From Laguncularia racemosa (lineage: Eukaryota > Streptophyta > Magnoliopsida > Myrtales > Combretaceae), in NCBI GenBank assembly GCA_037954665.1, contig JBBMOL010000082.1, forward strand, positions 2,852,001-2,916,000: 64,000 nt of DNA. Reading direction: 5' to 3'. This document shows, one piece after another, positions 1 through 11,536 of this stretch (within the stretch, counting starts at the first letter, position 1; the number at the start of each line of letters is the position of its first letter). The notes under the pieces were generated by a model, which was given only the letters and a program-made list of their open reading frames with translations, searched no databases and had not been told where the DNA came from. A program made the translations under genes and the position numbers.

Positions 1-836
1 TAACATAGGACCCTGTACAAGTACAATTATATTTATAATACACACATACATATACAGTAATGGGTACATTTTAGTGTTCATGAGTTCATGAGTCTATAAG
101 CCTTTATAGTACATTTATATGTATACGACACTAGGTACTCCCTAGTATCCATGAGTCCAAGAGTTCAAGCATCCTAAATGTACCCAGATCATTTTAATAT
201 ATGACTCAATTAGAGACAACATCATATATTGATTATCGGGTACTACCCCGCGATCATCAATATTCTTGCTTCCTCGAGTCCAGCCAAGCACAAACAGACA
301 ATTACTTAGTTTCTAATTATAATTTAAGTTAGCTTATCTTTCTAGCCTAACATGCACAAACATCAAATGTAGTATATATGTACCTGAAATGGGGGTATCC
401 AATATAACTAATTCTTGCTTAGCAATTACTTTGAAATCTATCAAGTTATGAAACAATTGATCTTAGTATTAGTCTAGAGTATTGCCTAAGTATTCAATTT
501 TTGTTACCTAATTGTTGTTAGATCGATTCTCTTACTTTGTTAGGGTTTCTAGAGTTGTACTAACGGTTTAGGATTAACAAAGTTCAAATAATAAGAAAAG
601 AAATTGAATAAAAAGGATCTTAGGGTACACGATTGTGTAGTAGGCCGTGTGTATGAGCATAGTAGGGAACATGACTATGTGCTATGGTTGTGTAATTTTC
701 TGTACACTTTCATCATCTTACACACCCAAGTATACAATCATGTACTTAGTCGTGTGCAATTACACTGGTATGTACTTGGCCGTGAACCTCCAAACTTGTT
801 CTTTTCTTCCTTAAATAACATAGGCAGGTACATAGG
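1..836. other. Left flank, no gene recognised
   Basis: This is AT-rich sequence without a convincing coding region. From about 630 to 785 it holds several short GC-rich words of the type 'gccgtg' and 'cgtgt' that also occur in the LTR of the adjacent Athila-type element, so it is probably an older repeat that served as the insertion target. The last five bases (832-836, atagg) resemble atggg after the element at 14624-14628. Confidence 0.4.
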
Positions 837-2281
837 TGATGGGTTGTTTATTCGATTGTATCAAATTATAAATTTATTAACCCAAAGAAATCTAATGATC
901 TAGCTAAGCAAGTATACTTATCTAATGTAGTATAGATTGCAATAGGTATCGTCCTCAAGGATCTTAAAAACAAGTACTAGTAGTACTGTTTTTTCTACCA
1001 TTTAATCTAAATCTTAATGTAAGATTAATAAATTAAATCACTAATTAATTAATCTAATAACCTTAAGATTAATTATAATCTTTGTAATAAATGAATTCAA
1101 TCACAAAGACATATCGTTCATCTTGATCAACTTTAAACCCTAACTTTTTTATAATAATGTATTGATTAATAATTTGTTTATGCTTTGTACTGTAGGAATT
1201 CTTAATTAAACTAATTACTCCATCGAGTTAATTAATTAATAACCTTATATGGAATAATGGAGACCTCTCCCTCACTATTTCCCTATAAGATTTCATTAAG
1301 CTCACAATTCTCAAATAAAGATTAAATCTTTATGCAGAAAATTGAAGTTATCCTAAATCTAAGTAAAACATGCAATCTTTCTATTCATGAAGATCTGTCA
1401 TATTAGATGAGACCTCTCTCTATCTAACAAGAATCAGACATGCAATCAATTCACACGCATAAATTAATCACATAGCAGTTAAAACATATGAATAGATACA
1501 AATGCATAAACTTTTCATTAATCAATTAATAATTCAATCACATGGTTTAGAATTTCACAAGATGCAGGGCATCTAAATCCACTCCTCCATGGAATTTACA
1601 GTAATCACGAGAAATCTAAAGAAGTAATAAGAATTCATGATGAAAAGAATAAACCCTCGTAAACGTTTTGTGATTTTCAGTGATGCTTCACCGATGTCTC
1701 TTTCCAGATTTGTAATTTTGCTCTCTTAAGGTTTTTAGAGTGGTTGTGAGAAAAAATAAATCAAGATCCCTAATTTTCATAATACAATGAGTATTTATAG
1801 TATAAGAATTGGGTAGCATGCATGGCTTAGTGCACGCTTGTGCTCGAGGCTGTATTCTCTAAAAAAAGTGAAATTCTGGCATTTCGGGTTCTACATGGCC
1901 TCCTGCACGGCCGTGCTTGGGGTTGTGCACTCTGGAATTCTTGTAGTTTCTTCTTTGGGTAGATTTCTTGCTTTAGCATGAGACTCCACACAACTTGTGT
2001 AGTAGTTAGGGCACAATTTCACAATACATTTTGATCACTTTTTGCTCTTTAGCACTAGCATTAGCACGATCATGCTGAAGGTTGTATATGCGTGAAAAAC
2101 ACCTTTTCTTATATTTTTCTAGATTTCACCTCGTTTTCACTCGAATCTTCTTTAAATCTTTAATTTGTACTTTGTAAACCTTGAAATCAAATATTAAGCA
2201 CTTAAGTGTCTTTTCTTGATAAATTTACACAAAATTCATATTCAATAAATACTATAAATATGGTTCTTTTAACACTTGTTA
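837..2281 (-). repeat. Athila-type element, 3' LTR
   Basis: This segment is clearly homologous over its whole length to 13181-14623. Both copies start TGATGGG on the plus strand. The right copy ends ATCA while this one ends GTTA, so the terminal CA has mutated. It contains two GC-rich modules (about 1818-1850 and 1895-1930) with the palindromic core gcacggccgtgc, a word family that recurs inside and beside the element. Confidence 0.88.
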
Positions 2282-2294
2282 AACTTTCCCACAC
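2282..2294 (-). other. Polypurine tract of the Athila-type element
   Basis: Read on the minus strand, the sequence directly before the 3' LTR is GTGTGGGAAAG, a purine-rich stretch in the position where plus-strand DNA synthesis is primed. Confidence 0.65.
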
Positions 2295-2299
2295 TTAAC

Positions 2300-3870
2300 C
2301 GTTTACTTATCCTCAAGCAAACAAAATAAGGACAAGAGGAAAAACTCTACCATAATTTATACTCATTATGAACTTCAAATCACAAGCAGCATTCTTTACT
2401 CAATTAATTTTTAGTGACTTGTTAGTGCATATTGCTCAAACCTACGATATTTATATGTGTACTTGGCATACATTAATTAGAACTTTCAGATTAATTCAAG
2501 CAAGTTAAACCAGTATCCTCACCATTTAGCAACCGCTTTCAAAATTACGAAGGAAATAACAAATCAAACAAAATGCAAGTTGCTTAGTTGCGTTTCGCCA
2601 CTTACAAAAACGTATATAAACCATTCATTTTTTTTTTAAAGCATAACAACAAGAAGTGAAAGTATATAGCATCTATTGTTCCCCTGGATTATTTTCCTTT
2701 TTCTTTCAAGTCTCTTTAAAGTTTTTTTTTTTTTTTGCAATTAGATAGAACCAAGTAACTCATGTAGTGAGCTTTTAGCCGATAATCTCAACCTTATCAC
2801 CTAAGTTAATAAATGTTATTCCCTTAATGGAGGGCATCCCTATGGGCTTATTTACTCAAGTTACAAGACTCGATAAACTTGTCTTTTTGATAGCTCTTAA
2901 AGTTATGGTAATTTCATCGGTCAGTCCATCCTAAGATGAATGACCTTAGGTGACTAGGTTTTAAAGGGACCCTATTGAACCTCATTTATCTTAACACATA
3001 GGGATTCAATATTAATATTTATTATTTTTAAAGAGACTATTTCAAGAAAAATTACCAAGTTAACAATTTCACATGCCCTTTTCACAAAAGGTTGAAAGAG
3101 CTCTCAAAATGATTGAATATTATACTAGCTATTTAACTTAAAAACACAACTAATTCACTTGAAATTAAGGATTTCCATTTACTTAATAACTCTAAATTCA
3201 GTCATTAAATAGAAAATAGATTTACCCTACTTGGATTTCATCTTAAAACTCTAGTTAAGTATACCAAGCCCAAAAATAGGTGAGTAAGGCACACAAAATC
3301 ACTACTTTTAGATATGTGTGTACAAGAATGTTACTTTTACATGTTAATGAATATAATTTCAAGGTTTTCACTTTTCAATAATTCAAAATCAAATTACAGT
3401 TCAATTGCAAACTTGTAACTAGGGGAAAATTTGATCAACAAGAGCATAAAGTACATAAATAATGTAGAACCTAATTTCTTCTATCTTTATACCCCTTCCC
3501 CACACTTATTTGAGACATTGTCCTCAATGTCTTTCCAAAGTAAGCACACATAGGAGAAAGAAAAGAGATAAAAGAAAAAGGACACTAAGGACTTCCCCGG
3601 TTGTTAGCACTTGCAAGTTGGAATTCCTTTAAAGTAAAAGTTTTACATCATCAAACTTAAAAAAAATAGCAAACTAATAAAATAAAATAAAAAAGTAAAA
3701 TAAGAGTTGGCTATTCTAGTATACGGAATGGAACATTCATTAGCAGTTGGTAGAAAGTCTTCTCATAAGGGAGAGTAATTAATTACAAATTAAGAGCAGA
3801 AAAAAAAAAATAGTCTTATATAAAAAAGAAAAAACTTAGGGAGAAAATGTTAAGCTGGTAAACAATTGAG
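2300..3870. other. Untranslated region of the Athila-type element
   Basis: This is non-coding, AT-rich sequence between the polypurine tract and the ORF in the envelope position. I see short homopolymer runs but no repeat array and no open frame with family resemblance. Confidence 0.5.
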
Positions 3871-3873
3871 CTC

Positions 3874-5237
3874 TCAATCATCTTCTTCGCTGCTATCATC
3901 AATGTCTATAGCTGTGGTATCATCCCCTTGATCATCATCATCATCATCTTCCTCATCCACTTCTTCTTCACCATCTTCCTCATCATCTTCTTCTTCAGAA
4001 TTGGAGGACTTAGCAATAACTAGGTCCTTGCCCTTTCTCTTAGATGATTCAGGAGCATTGTCATGTGGTGATGTAGATTCGAGAGAGGAGTCATATGTTG
4101 GTAGATCAATTGGTGGTGGGGGAGAAATAGCTAGCTAGTCTTCCCAGAAATGCCTATATTGCGCTTCAAAAACATTTGTTTTTCTTTCTTTCCTTTTTGT
4201 TTAGCTCCCTCTCTTCCTGGAATTCACTTTTCAAACTTTGAAGTTCATCCTTGAGAGGTTGGGCATGGGAAGTAAAAGCAGCACTAGAAGTATAAGCTCC
4301 TTTAGGTGGAGTTGAATACTTTGACGAAGTGGGGATGTCAATTAACTTAACCATCCCCCATAGTTGGAATGGGCCATAAGAAATTTTAGTGGTAAGAATG
4401 CCTAGTTCCTCGGGATTTAGGGCTCGAAAGATGTCGTATCCTTTCAAGAATTTAGTGTTATACCCCCCCACCGGATATCCCCTTTGCTCGAGGATCAGTT
4501 GCTTGTCGATGTAGGAACTTGGCGACTTCAACTCCTAAATTGATTTGACTATAAAGATGAAAAATTGCAAAATTGTTTACCACCCCATGACTACTTTTTC
4601 TTCCTCCAATGGTATGTGCCAAGAGGTGGTGGACCACTTTCAAATCAATATTTCTGATGGATGATGCCTTGGACTTTGAAGGGTTATAACGGATTTCTGC
4701 CTCACAAAGTTATTCCTAATATCTTTGGGCAGACATATCTTCAGGCCAAGTGGTTGGTAGTCGTTGGAAATCTGCTATATTTGATTCTAATACCGAGTAC
4801 AAGCCTAAATATCTCCCAAACTAATATGTTGGAATAGTATGTTTCTGACTGTATACCTGAAAATTTAGACATTGACGATCAAATTGCAATGTAGAGAGAA
4901 ACTTAAGTATAACCTCTCTATAAGCTGGCTCTTTTATTTCAAAGAAGGTAGTCTAGGGCCCAACATTGATTATTTCACAAATTCGTTCTTCAATTCCGTA
5001 CGCCCTAAGTATCCTTTAGTCAAGGTATTCATTATTTCTAAAGGTAAGGGACTCTAGTCGTTTTCGTCATACTTTACTCTAATCTTCGTTAGAGTATTTG
5101 GTAGGTGCTTTGTGCACTACTTCTCGTTGTGGAGGGGCTCGTAGCCTCTTGCGAGAGCGGGAGGCCGTTTCTTTTGGTTGGTTAGATGTGGAAGCTTGCT
5201 ATGCTCCCTTCTTGTTCGCTGCTCTTTTTGTCCTCAT
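3874..5237 (-). pseudogene. Degenerate Athila ORF in the envelope position
   Basis: From a methionine codon at 5237-5235 the minus strand encodes a basic start (MRTKRAANKKG), a central part with 'KVVHHLLAHTIGGRKSS', and a strongly acidic C-terminal run of Asp and Glu (about 4000-3885) ending at the stop at 3876-3874. At least two frame changes and several stops break it. Athila elements carry an extra ORF downstream of integrase that is often called envelope-like. The central segment and position fit that ORF. I see no clear transmembrane segment or signal peptide in what remains, so an envelope function is not supported here. Confidence 0.55.
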
Positions 5238-6189
5238 CTACATAAAAAATGTATAAATGAGCTCATGATAAAAAAAAATATACTAAAGTCTAATTTTCAT
5301 AACTTACTCAAAATTTAAAACAACTCACAATGATACACAATCTCTATAAAAGATTTGTATAATTAAAGAATAATGAAACAAGCATCAATTCTTGATGATA
5401 AAATCATAGGGTAAGACATATCAGTTTACATGGCCATCTGCATGATCGTGTAGTAGGTGGGGCAAGATTAAGAATAGGTAAAAATTCAAATAAACACGAG
5501 TGTAGGAATTTGGTCGTGCACAAGGTCGTGTATAATTTTTAAGACAATTGGGTGAACTAAAACCTCATCAAAGGTCCATGAATTTCTACTTTAGTAGTTA
5601 AAATTGCAAAAACCCCAATTTTGCATGCTTAGGAACCCTAGATTGTCAAAATAAGCACTACAATTAAAAAATAAGGGAGCCATTGGTATCAAATAACTTC
5701 AAAAACAATTGATTGCACAATATTGATAAAAGCCACAAAAGTTATGAAATAGCAAAAAAAATTGGTAATGAAACTTAAATGTCAAATGAGATTGTATATG
5801 TATGTATATAGCAAACAAAAATTATATAAAAGCATAAATAGATGGAAGAAGAAGGTATATAGGACAACTAAATACTCAGCAAGTAATAATCACTAACTCA
5901 TACTTGCGCATGCGTAAGAACACATTCACATATGTTGAAAATCTAGCAATATATAAATTAAAAAAAAAATACCATATGTGTAGGTCTGACATGTACAACG
6001 AAAAGAAAAGAAAAACTTACTTGGATGTGTAGTCTAGAGTATAAAAGATGGAGTAGAAAGTGAGGGAGAAATGTGTGAAGTGCAAAAGTGGAGTTTCGTG
6101 AGGGGGAGGTAAAAGGGAAGTTTAGTAAAGTGGAGCAAAATCAAAGAGCATGTGGGAGAGACGGTAAAAGCGACTATATATATATGGAC

Positions 6190-6500
6190 ACTTTGCATGA
6201 GCTTGTGCACAACTATGCTCAGGGCTATGTAGAGTGTTAATAAGTGATTCGAAGCTATCCCCATGTGACACTAGAGTGCCTTGCCTTTTGCATAGGTGTG
6301 TTCGGGGCCGTGCAGAGTGCTAAAAACTAATCTAAAGGCTCTTGTTGGTAAAGCACGAAGTGCCTTGGCTCTTGCATGGCCATGCTTAGGGTCGTGCAGG
6401 ATGCCAAAAAGTGCCCAGAAGCTCCTCTTGAGGTGTGCACTACCTTTGTTTGTGCTCAAAGTTGTGCAAGTGTTGAAACATTGTATAAAATTCTAGTAAT
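6190..6500. repeat. Imperfect tandem modules, about 80-95 bp
   Basis: Four diverged units start near 6192, 6287, 6371 and 6447. Each has the pattern 'ttgcat-ggc-tgtgctc-ggg-cgtgca-gtgc'. They lie between integrase and the extra ORF of the Athila-type element and resemble the GC-rich modules in its LTRs. Confidence 0.55.
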
Positions 6501-6779
6501 ATTCTTCGAAGCTACTTGATCCATGGGGATGTTAATTGTGCACTTTAACACAATTAAAGGAGCATGAAAATAACTTACTAGATACACTTGAAAAGTTAAA
6601 GCCCGAATTTCCTTACTTGATTAGTGCTTCCCTACACTCAAAGATGAACTCTCACTTTACTCAAGTAAGCTTAATTCCTCTCTGCAAATTTGCACTTTTT
6701 TTTAACAAAACAAAATTAGTCTAATGAAATAAAAGTAAAACGAAAAGAAACTTAACATACCTAAATTAATCATGGGTTA

Positions 6780-7973
6780 CCTTCCAAGAAGCGTGCTTTT
6801 TTAATGTTGTTGGCTCGATATCCTTCACTTTGGTTGGCTAACTATCTGGTAATTGGAGTTTAGACTCTTTATAGTATTCATATGTTGTCCTTTTTCCCAT
6901 GTACAGTTTTAGTCTATGGCCATTCACCTTGAAATTGTCATGCTTCTGGTGTTTAAGCTCCACCGCACTATGCGGGAAGACTTGCTTGACTACAAAGGGG
7001 CTAGATCATCTTGATTTCAACTTCTTAGGAAAAAAGTTTCAACCAAGAATTAAATAAAAGTATTTGGTTCCCTTCCTTGAACTCCCTTGGATGGCGAATG
7101 TGTCTGTCATGATAGTCCTTCATCCTCTCCTTCTATATCTTCATATTCTCATATGCTTGCCTTCTTCACTCATCAAGTTTGTTTAGTTGGAGCTTCTTCT
7201 TGAATCTAGCAGTTTCTAAGTCGAAATTTGCTAACTTGATTACCTAATATGCCTTGTGTTCAATCTCTACCGGGAGGTGATAGGACTTTCCGTGAACTAG
7301 CCTATAGGGAGTAGTTCCCAAATGTGTTTTGTAAGCTATTCAATACGCCTACAAGGCATCATCAAGCTTTTCTACCCAATCTCTTCTATTATGTTAGACT
7401 GTTTTTTTCTAAAATTCTTTTTAGCTCACAATTGGAAACTTCAACTTATTTGCTCATTTAGGAGTGGTAAGGTGTAGCAATTCGATGTGTCACACCATAT
7501 TTCCTTAGCACATTCTCTGATTATGCGTTACAAAAGTGTGTTCCCTTGTCACTTATAATGGCTCTAAGGGTTTTAAAATGGGAGAACAACTTCTTAAGGA
7601 ACTTTATAACTATGCAGGCATCATTTGTGGGCAAAGCTTGTGCCTCAACCTATTTACAAACATAGTCCACCGCTACCAAAATGTACTTATTCCCTAAAGA
7701 AGTAGGGAATGGTCTCATGAAGTTAATGCCATATAAGTCAAAGACCTCACATTCTAGAATAAAGTTTTGAGGCATCTCATCTCTTTGCGATGTGTTCTCT
7801 ACTCGCTGACATCTATCACATGTGATGCAGCGACGATGAGTATCCTTAAATATTTTAGGCCAATAGAAACCAGCCTCCAAAACTTTATGTGCAGTCTTGT
7901 TGGCTGAGTAATGACCAACGATAGGGTTGGAATGACATGTGAGACACATCTCCTTATTACTTGATCTCCACAA
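6780..7973 (-). pseudogene. Athila-type integrase, broken
   Basis: The region begins with a zinc-binding HHCC domain on the minus strand (HSNPIVGHYSANKT followed by CITCDRC), then the catalytic core with 'YGINFMRPFP' and 'LVAVDYV'. Past 7650 the frame is repeatedly broken, but 'IISDKGTHF', 'GKSYHLPVEIEHKAYW' and a C-terminal 'RHIRHPREFKEG' can be followed to about 6780. Integrase would join element cDNA to host DNA. The second core Asp is visible in ISDKG. The stretch that should carry the Glu is scrambled by stops, so the enzyme is inactive. It follows RNase H in the order normal for Ty3/gypsy. Confidence 0.8.
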
Positions 7974-7996
7974 ACTCGAAAAAGAAAGGGGTCATC

Positions 7997-9378
7997 CTAG
8001 TAGTAGTATTTAAGTTCGGAAAAGAACTTCTTTCTTGCATGATAACTAAGGTCATTGGAGAGGACTCTTACTACTAGATAGCTTGCAAAGTTTGTAAACC
8101 AAGGAGTTTTCTTGTTTATAAGCTGGCAAACTGTATATAATTTTTCTTCAGGAAAGGAGTCATTAATGTCTTCTTCCTTAAGCTCATCTAAGTAGGGGTT
8201 CTCAAGTCTTGACAGATGATAAGCCGCTAGATTTTCTGCTCCCTTTTTATCGCAAATCTCTAAGCTAAATTCTTGTAAGAGCAAAATCCACTGAATAAGT
8301 CTAGGCTTCACATCTATTTTCATTAACAAAAATTTCAAGGCAGAGTGATTATTGTAAACAATAACCTTAGACAGAATCAAATACGACCTAAATTTGTCAA
8401 ATGCAAATACCATAGCTAGTTGTTCTTTCTCTGTAGTAGTGTAATTCACTTGAGCATGATTAAGAGTTTTGCTAGCGTAATAGATAGGTTTAAAGTGTTT
8501 ATCTTGTCTTTGTCCTAGAATTGCCCCAACTGTGTAATCACTTGCATCACACATGAATTCAAAGGGTGAGTTCCAATTAGGAGCTATCATGATGGGTACA
8601 TTGGTCAGTCTTGCCATGAGCACATCGAAGGCATGCTTACATTCAGGAGTGAAGTTGAAAGGCACATCCTTTTCTATTAGTCAAGTCAATGGGTGGGCTA
8701 TTTTGGAGAAGTCCTTTATGAAGCGTTTGTAAAAACCAACGTGGCCTAGAAAACTTCTTATAGCCTTGATTGAATTTGGTGGTAGAACTTTTGCAATTAC
8801 ATCAACCTTTGCTCGATCAACTTTGATACCCCTATGCGAAACTTTATGGTCGAGTATAATGCCCTCCTTACACATGTAGTGACATTTCTCCCAATTCAGC
8901 ACAAGATTAGTCTCTTTGTAGCGAATAAGCACCTTTTCTAAATTCTCTAAACAATTTGAGAAAGAATCACCAAAGATGGAAAGGTCATCCATGAAGACTT
9001 CCATAATTTTCTCTACCAAATCATCAAATATGACTAACATATACCATTAAAATGTAGCTGTTGCATTACATAACCTAAATGGCATTCTCTTATAAGCATA
9101 TGTGTCATAAGGGCAAGTGAAGGTGGTCTTCTCTTAGTCCTTTAGAGCTATTAGCATCAGGAAGTATCTGGACATCCTGTCCAGGTAGCAATAGTACAAT
9201 GTCCGGGCAATCTCTCCAGCATCTGATCCATAAAGGGAAGCGAGAAATGGTCCTTTCTAGTGGCATCATTCAATTTTTGGTAATCTATACAAACATGCCA
9301 TCCGGTGATGGTACGCATTGGTATAAGTTCACTTTTTTCATTGGGGACCATAGTCATCCCTCTTTTCTTTGGCACCAC
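7997..9378 (-). pseudogene. Athila-type reverse transcriptase and RNase H, broken
   Basis: The reverse transcriptase part includes 'MRTITGWHVCIDYQKLN', 'RKDHFSLPFMDQMLERLPG' and the catalytic box 'FMDDLSIFGDSF' near 8960-9000, with both aspartates kept. The thumb continues as 'FLGHVGFYKRFIKDFSKIA'. RNase H follows with 'FMCDASDYTVGAILGQ', 'YASKTLNHAQVNYTTTEKE' and 'VYNNHSALKFLL'. In the last, the expected catalytic Asp of the TDH-type motif is Asn. Stops at about 8681 and 8994 and frame changes near 9150 divide it. This is the best-preserved part of the element. Confidence 0.88.
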
Positions 9379-9590
9379 TTGTGTTACACTAATCCAAGGA
9401 CTGTTTGATATTGGATATATTAGTCTTGCATCAAGGAGCTTGATAACTTCCTTCTTAACTACCTCTTTTATATCGGGATTTAGCCTGTGCTATGGTTGCA
9501 CTATAGGCTTGAATCCTTCTTCTAGTAATATTTTATGTGTGCAGAAAGAGGGTTGATACATTTGATATCTATTATCTTCCAAGTAATGGC

Positions 9591-10225
9591 TCACTTGTGT
9601 GCTCTCAGGACCATGAGCAATTGATCTTTTTGCTCTTTAGAAAAATTAGAGGCTATGATAACCGGCAGCTTGGAGTCTTCTGCTAGGAAGGTGTACTCCA
9701 GATAATCTAGAAGTTGTTTCAATTCCAACATTGGTAGCTCTTTGATTGAAGTTTTCAATCTCACTTCTCTGTTAACATTTAAATTTTCAAATCCTTCTTG
9801 AGGTGTAACTTCTTTTGTAGCATTAAGCTGCTCATTGAATGTTTCGATCTCAAGGTTGTTCATGTCCTCTTACTCTTCTCTAATCAGACTTACCTCTAAT
9901 TGATTCTTGTATAAGATCTCGTTAATATGCTCGGCTAATGAGGAATCAACAATACCAACGAAATAGCAAGAATCATCTACACACATGGAGTGTTTCATGG
10001 CGATGGCCATTTTGATCACCAATTCTTCATCTCCTATTCTTAATGTAAGCTTGCCGTCCTCTACATCAATCACTGCCCTGACAGTAGCAAGGAATGGTCT
10101 TCCTAGGATTAAAGGCATATCTCCATCCTCATCCATGTCTAGAATTATAAAGTCAATAGGGTATATGAAATTTCCTACTTTTACCAAGACATCTTCGATG
10201 ATCCCCTAGGGATTTTCATGAATCG
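9591..10225 (-). pseudogene. Athila-type protease, C-terminal part, and linker to RT
   Basis: The segment around 10187-9900 reads 'YPIDFIILDMDEDGDMPLILGRPFL', the C-terminal half of an Athila aspartic protease with the LGRPFL flap-end motif. It continues into an acidic linker towards reverse transcriptase. The N-terminal half lies at 11099-11428, on the other side of the inserted solo LTR. A stop at 9870 separates it from the linker segment starting at 9863. Confidence 0.8.
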
Positions 10226-10230
10226 GTTAG

Positions 10231-11098
10231 TGATGGGAATTTACCCTGCGGTTCCAGCTTTGGGGGAATCTGACTTGGATGTATGAGCCCAGACATCCAC
10301 ATATGGCCATTTTTATCTAATAATGTTTGATTTTTGCACTTTAGCAGGTACATTGATCGGTTTTACAGGATGGCCAAATAACATGCACTAAGGATTAACT
10401 TGTGGGACATTCTTGGACTCACATCCAACAGTCTACAATGTGTCCACTTGACTTGAAGAACCGGCCACTTGGAAACCATCTTTTGCACTTGTAATTGTCA
10501 TTTGAAGAACCGGCAAGTTTTTGTTTATTTTGGTACTTGTACTTTGATTTTAGAACCGGCCACTTAGTGGCATATGTGTAATTTTTTGAACATTTTTACC
10601 CTAATTGAAACAAGTATAAATACTTGCTAACTAAGGTTTTGAGGGAGCTTTTGTCATTTTTTGAAAAAAATACACTTTGTTGCCCTGAGAGAGAGAGAGA
10701 GTTCCTCTTGCTAAAACATAAACTCTTATCAATTTCTAGGAAATTGTGGCAAGTTTAACTTGGAGTTTCTTGTGAGTAATATCAAGATCTTCTAAGTTGC
10801 TTCCTTTTATTACTAGTGTGTAATATCTAGTGATAATAAGTTGATTTATCTACTCGTTGTTCACACCAATTTAAGGTTCATATTGCTTGGATTACAAACC
10901 AATTTTAGAGATTGGAATTGTATTTTATACGTAATTTGATTGGTATTAGAATTCCTTTGTGATTCATCTAATTTCGTTCACGCCATTGAGATTTGTTCAT
11001 CCTCGATTCATGCCAATTTTAAGTATAATTGAGCATTTGTAGATTGATTAATCATTTGGATTGAGTTCATGAGATTGGATTCATTTTTAAGCACATCA
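10231..11098 (+). mobile_element. Solo LTR of the CRM-like family, in the Athila protease
   Basis: This 868-bp LTR starts TGATGGGAAT and ends AGCACATCA. It is flanked by a perfect 5-bp duplication, gttag, at 10226-10230 and 11099-11103. It carries a TATA box (tataaatac, about 10615-10623). Its R/U5 part ('cttatcaattt..gaaattgtggc', 'ctagtgtgtaatatctag') matches the LTRs at 15104, 20482, 51393 and 58252. A solo LTR is the usual scar of recombination between the two LTRs of a full element. Its orientation is opposite to the host element. Confidence 0.93.
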
Positions 11099-11428
11099 GT
11101 TAGCAAGTTGCAAACTCATTCTAGTGGGCTTTAGGTCTACTAACCCCAATTTCTTAAAGAAAAAGTATGGCTTGAGGTTAATATTTATCCTAAGATCAGC
11201 TAGGGTTTTATCGATTGAGATGTCACTAAACAAACATGGAATAGTAAAGCTGTTTAGGTCCTTTAACTTTAGAGGGAGTTTGTTCTGAATGGTAGAAGAG
11301 CAATTTGCTCCTACTTCCACCGTAGAAACATCCTCTAACTTTTGCTTATTGGATAGAAGTTCCTTTAGGAACTTGGCATATTTTGGCATTTGTGAAAGCG
11401 CTTTAATAAATGGAATATTAATCTGCAA
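11099..11428 (-). pseudogene. Athila-type protease, N-terminal part
   Basis: The minus strand reads through 'TIPCLFSDISIDKTLADLRI' into 'KKLGLVDLKPTRMSLQLA' and stops at the solo LTR boundary. In this family the active-site loop is normally Asp-Leu-Gly-Ala after 'ALADLG'. Here it reads Asp-Leu-Arg-Ile, so the catalytic glycine is lost. The upstream part is the usual lysine-rich Gag-protease linker. Confidence 0.8.
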
Positions 11429-11536
11429 CTGTTTAAAAAGTTCAAAAAATTTACTGAACTGCTCCTTGTCTTTACTTTGATTGAGGCAAGCTGGATGTGG
11501 AATATTTGGGACATACTCCTTGATAGTCGGTGGTGA

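Noticed and set aside
604..903. Open frame of 99 codons on the plus strand
   Set aside because: It starts with TTG, has no family resemblance, and lies across the LTR boundary at 837.
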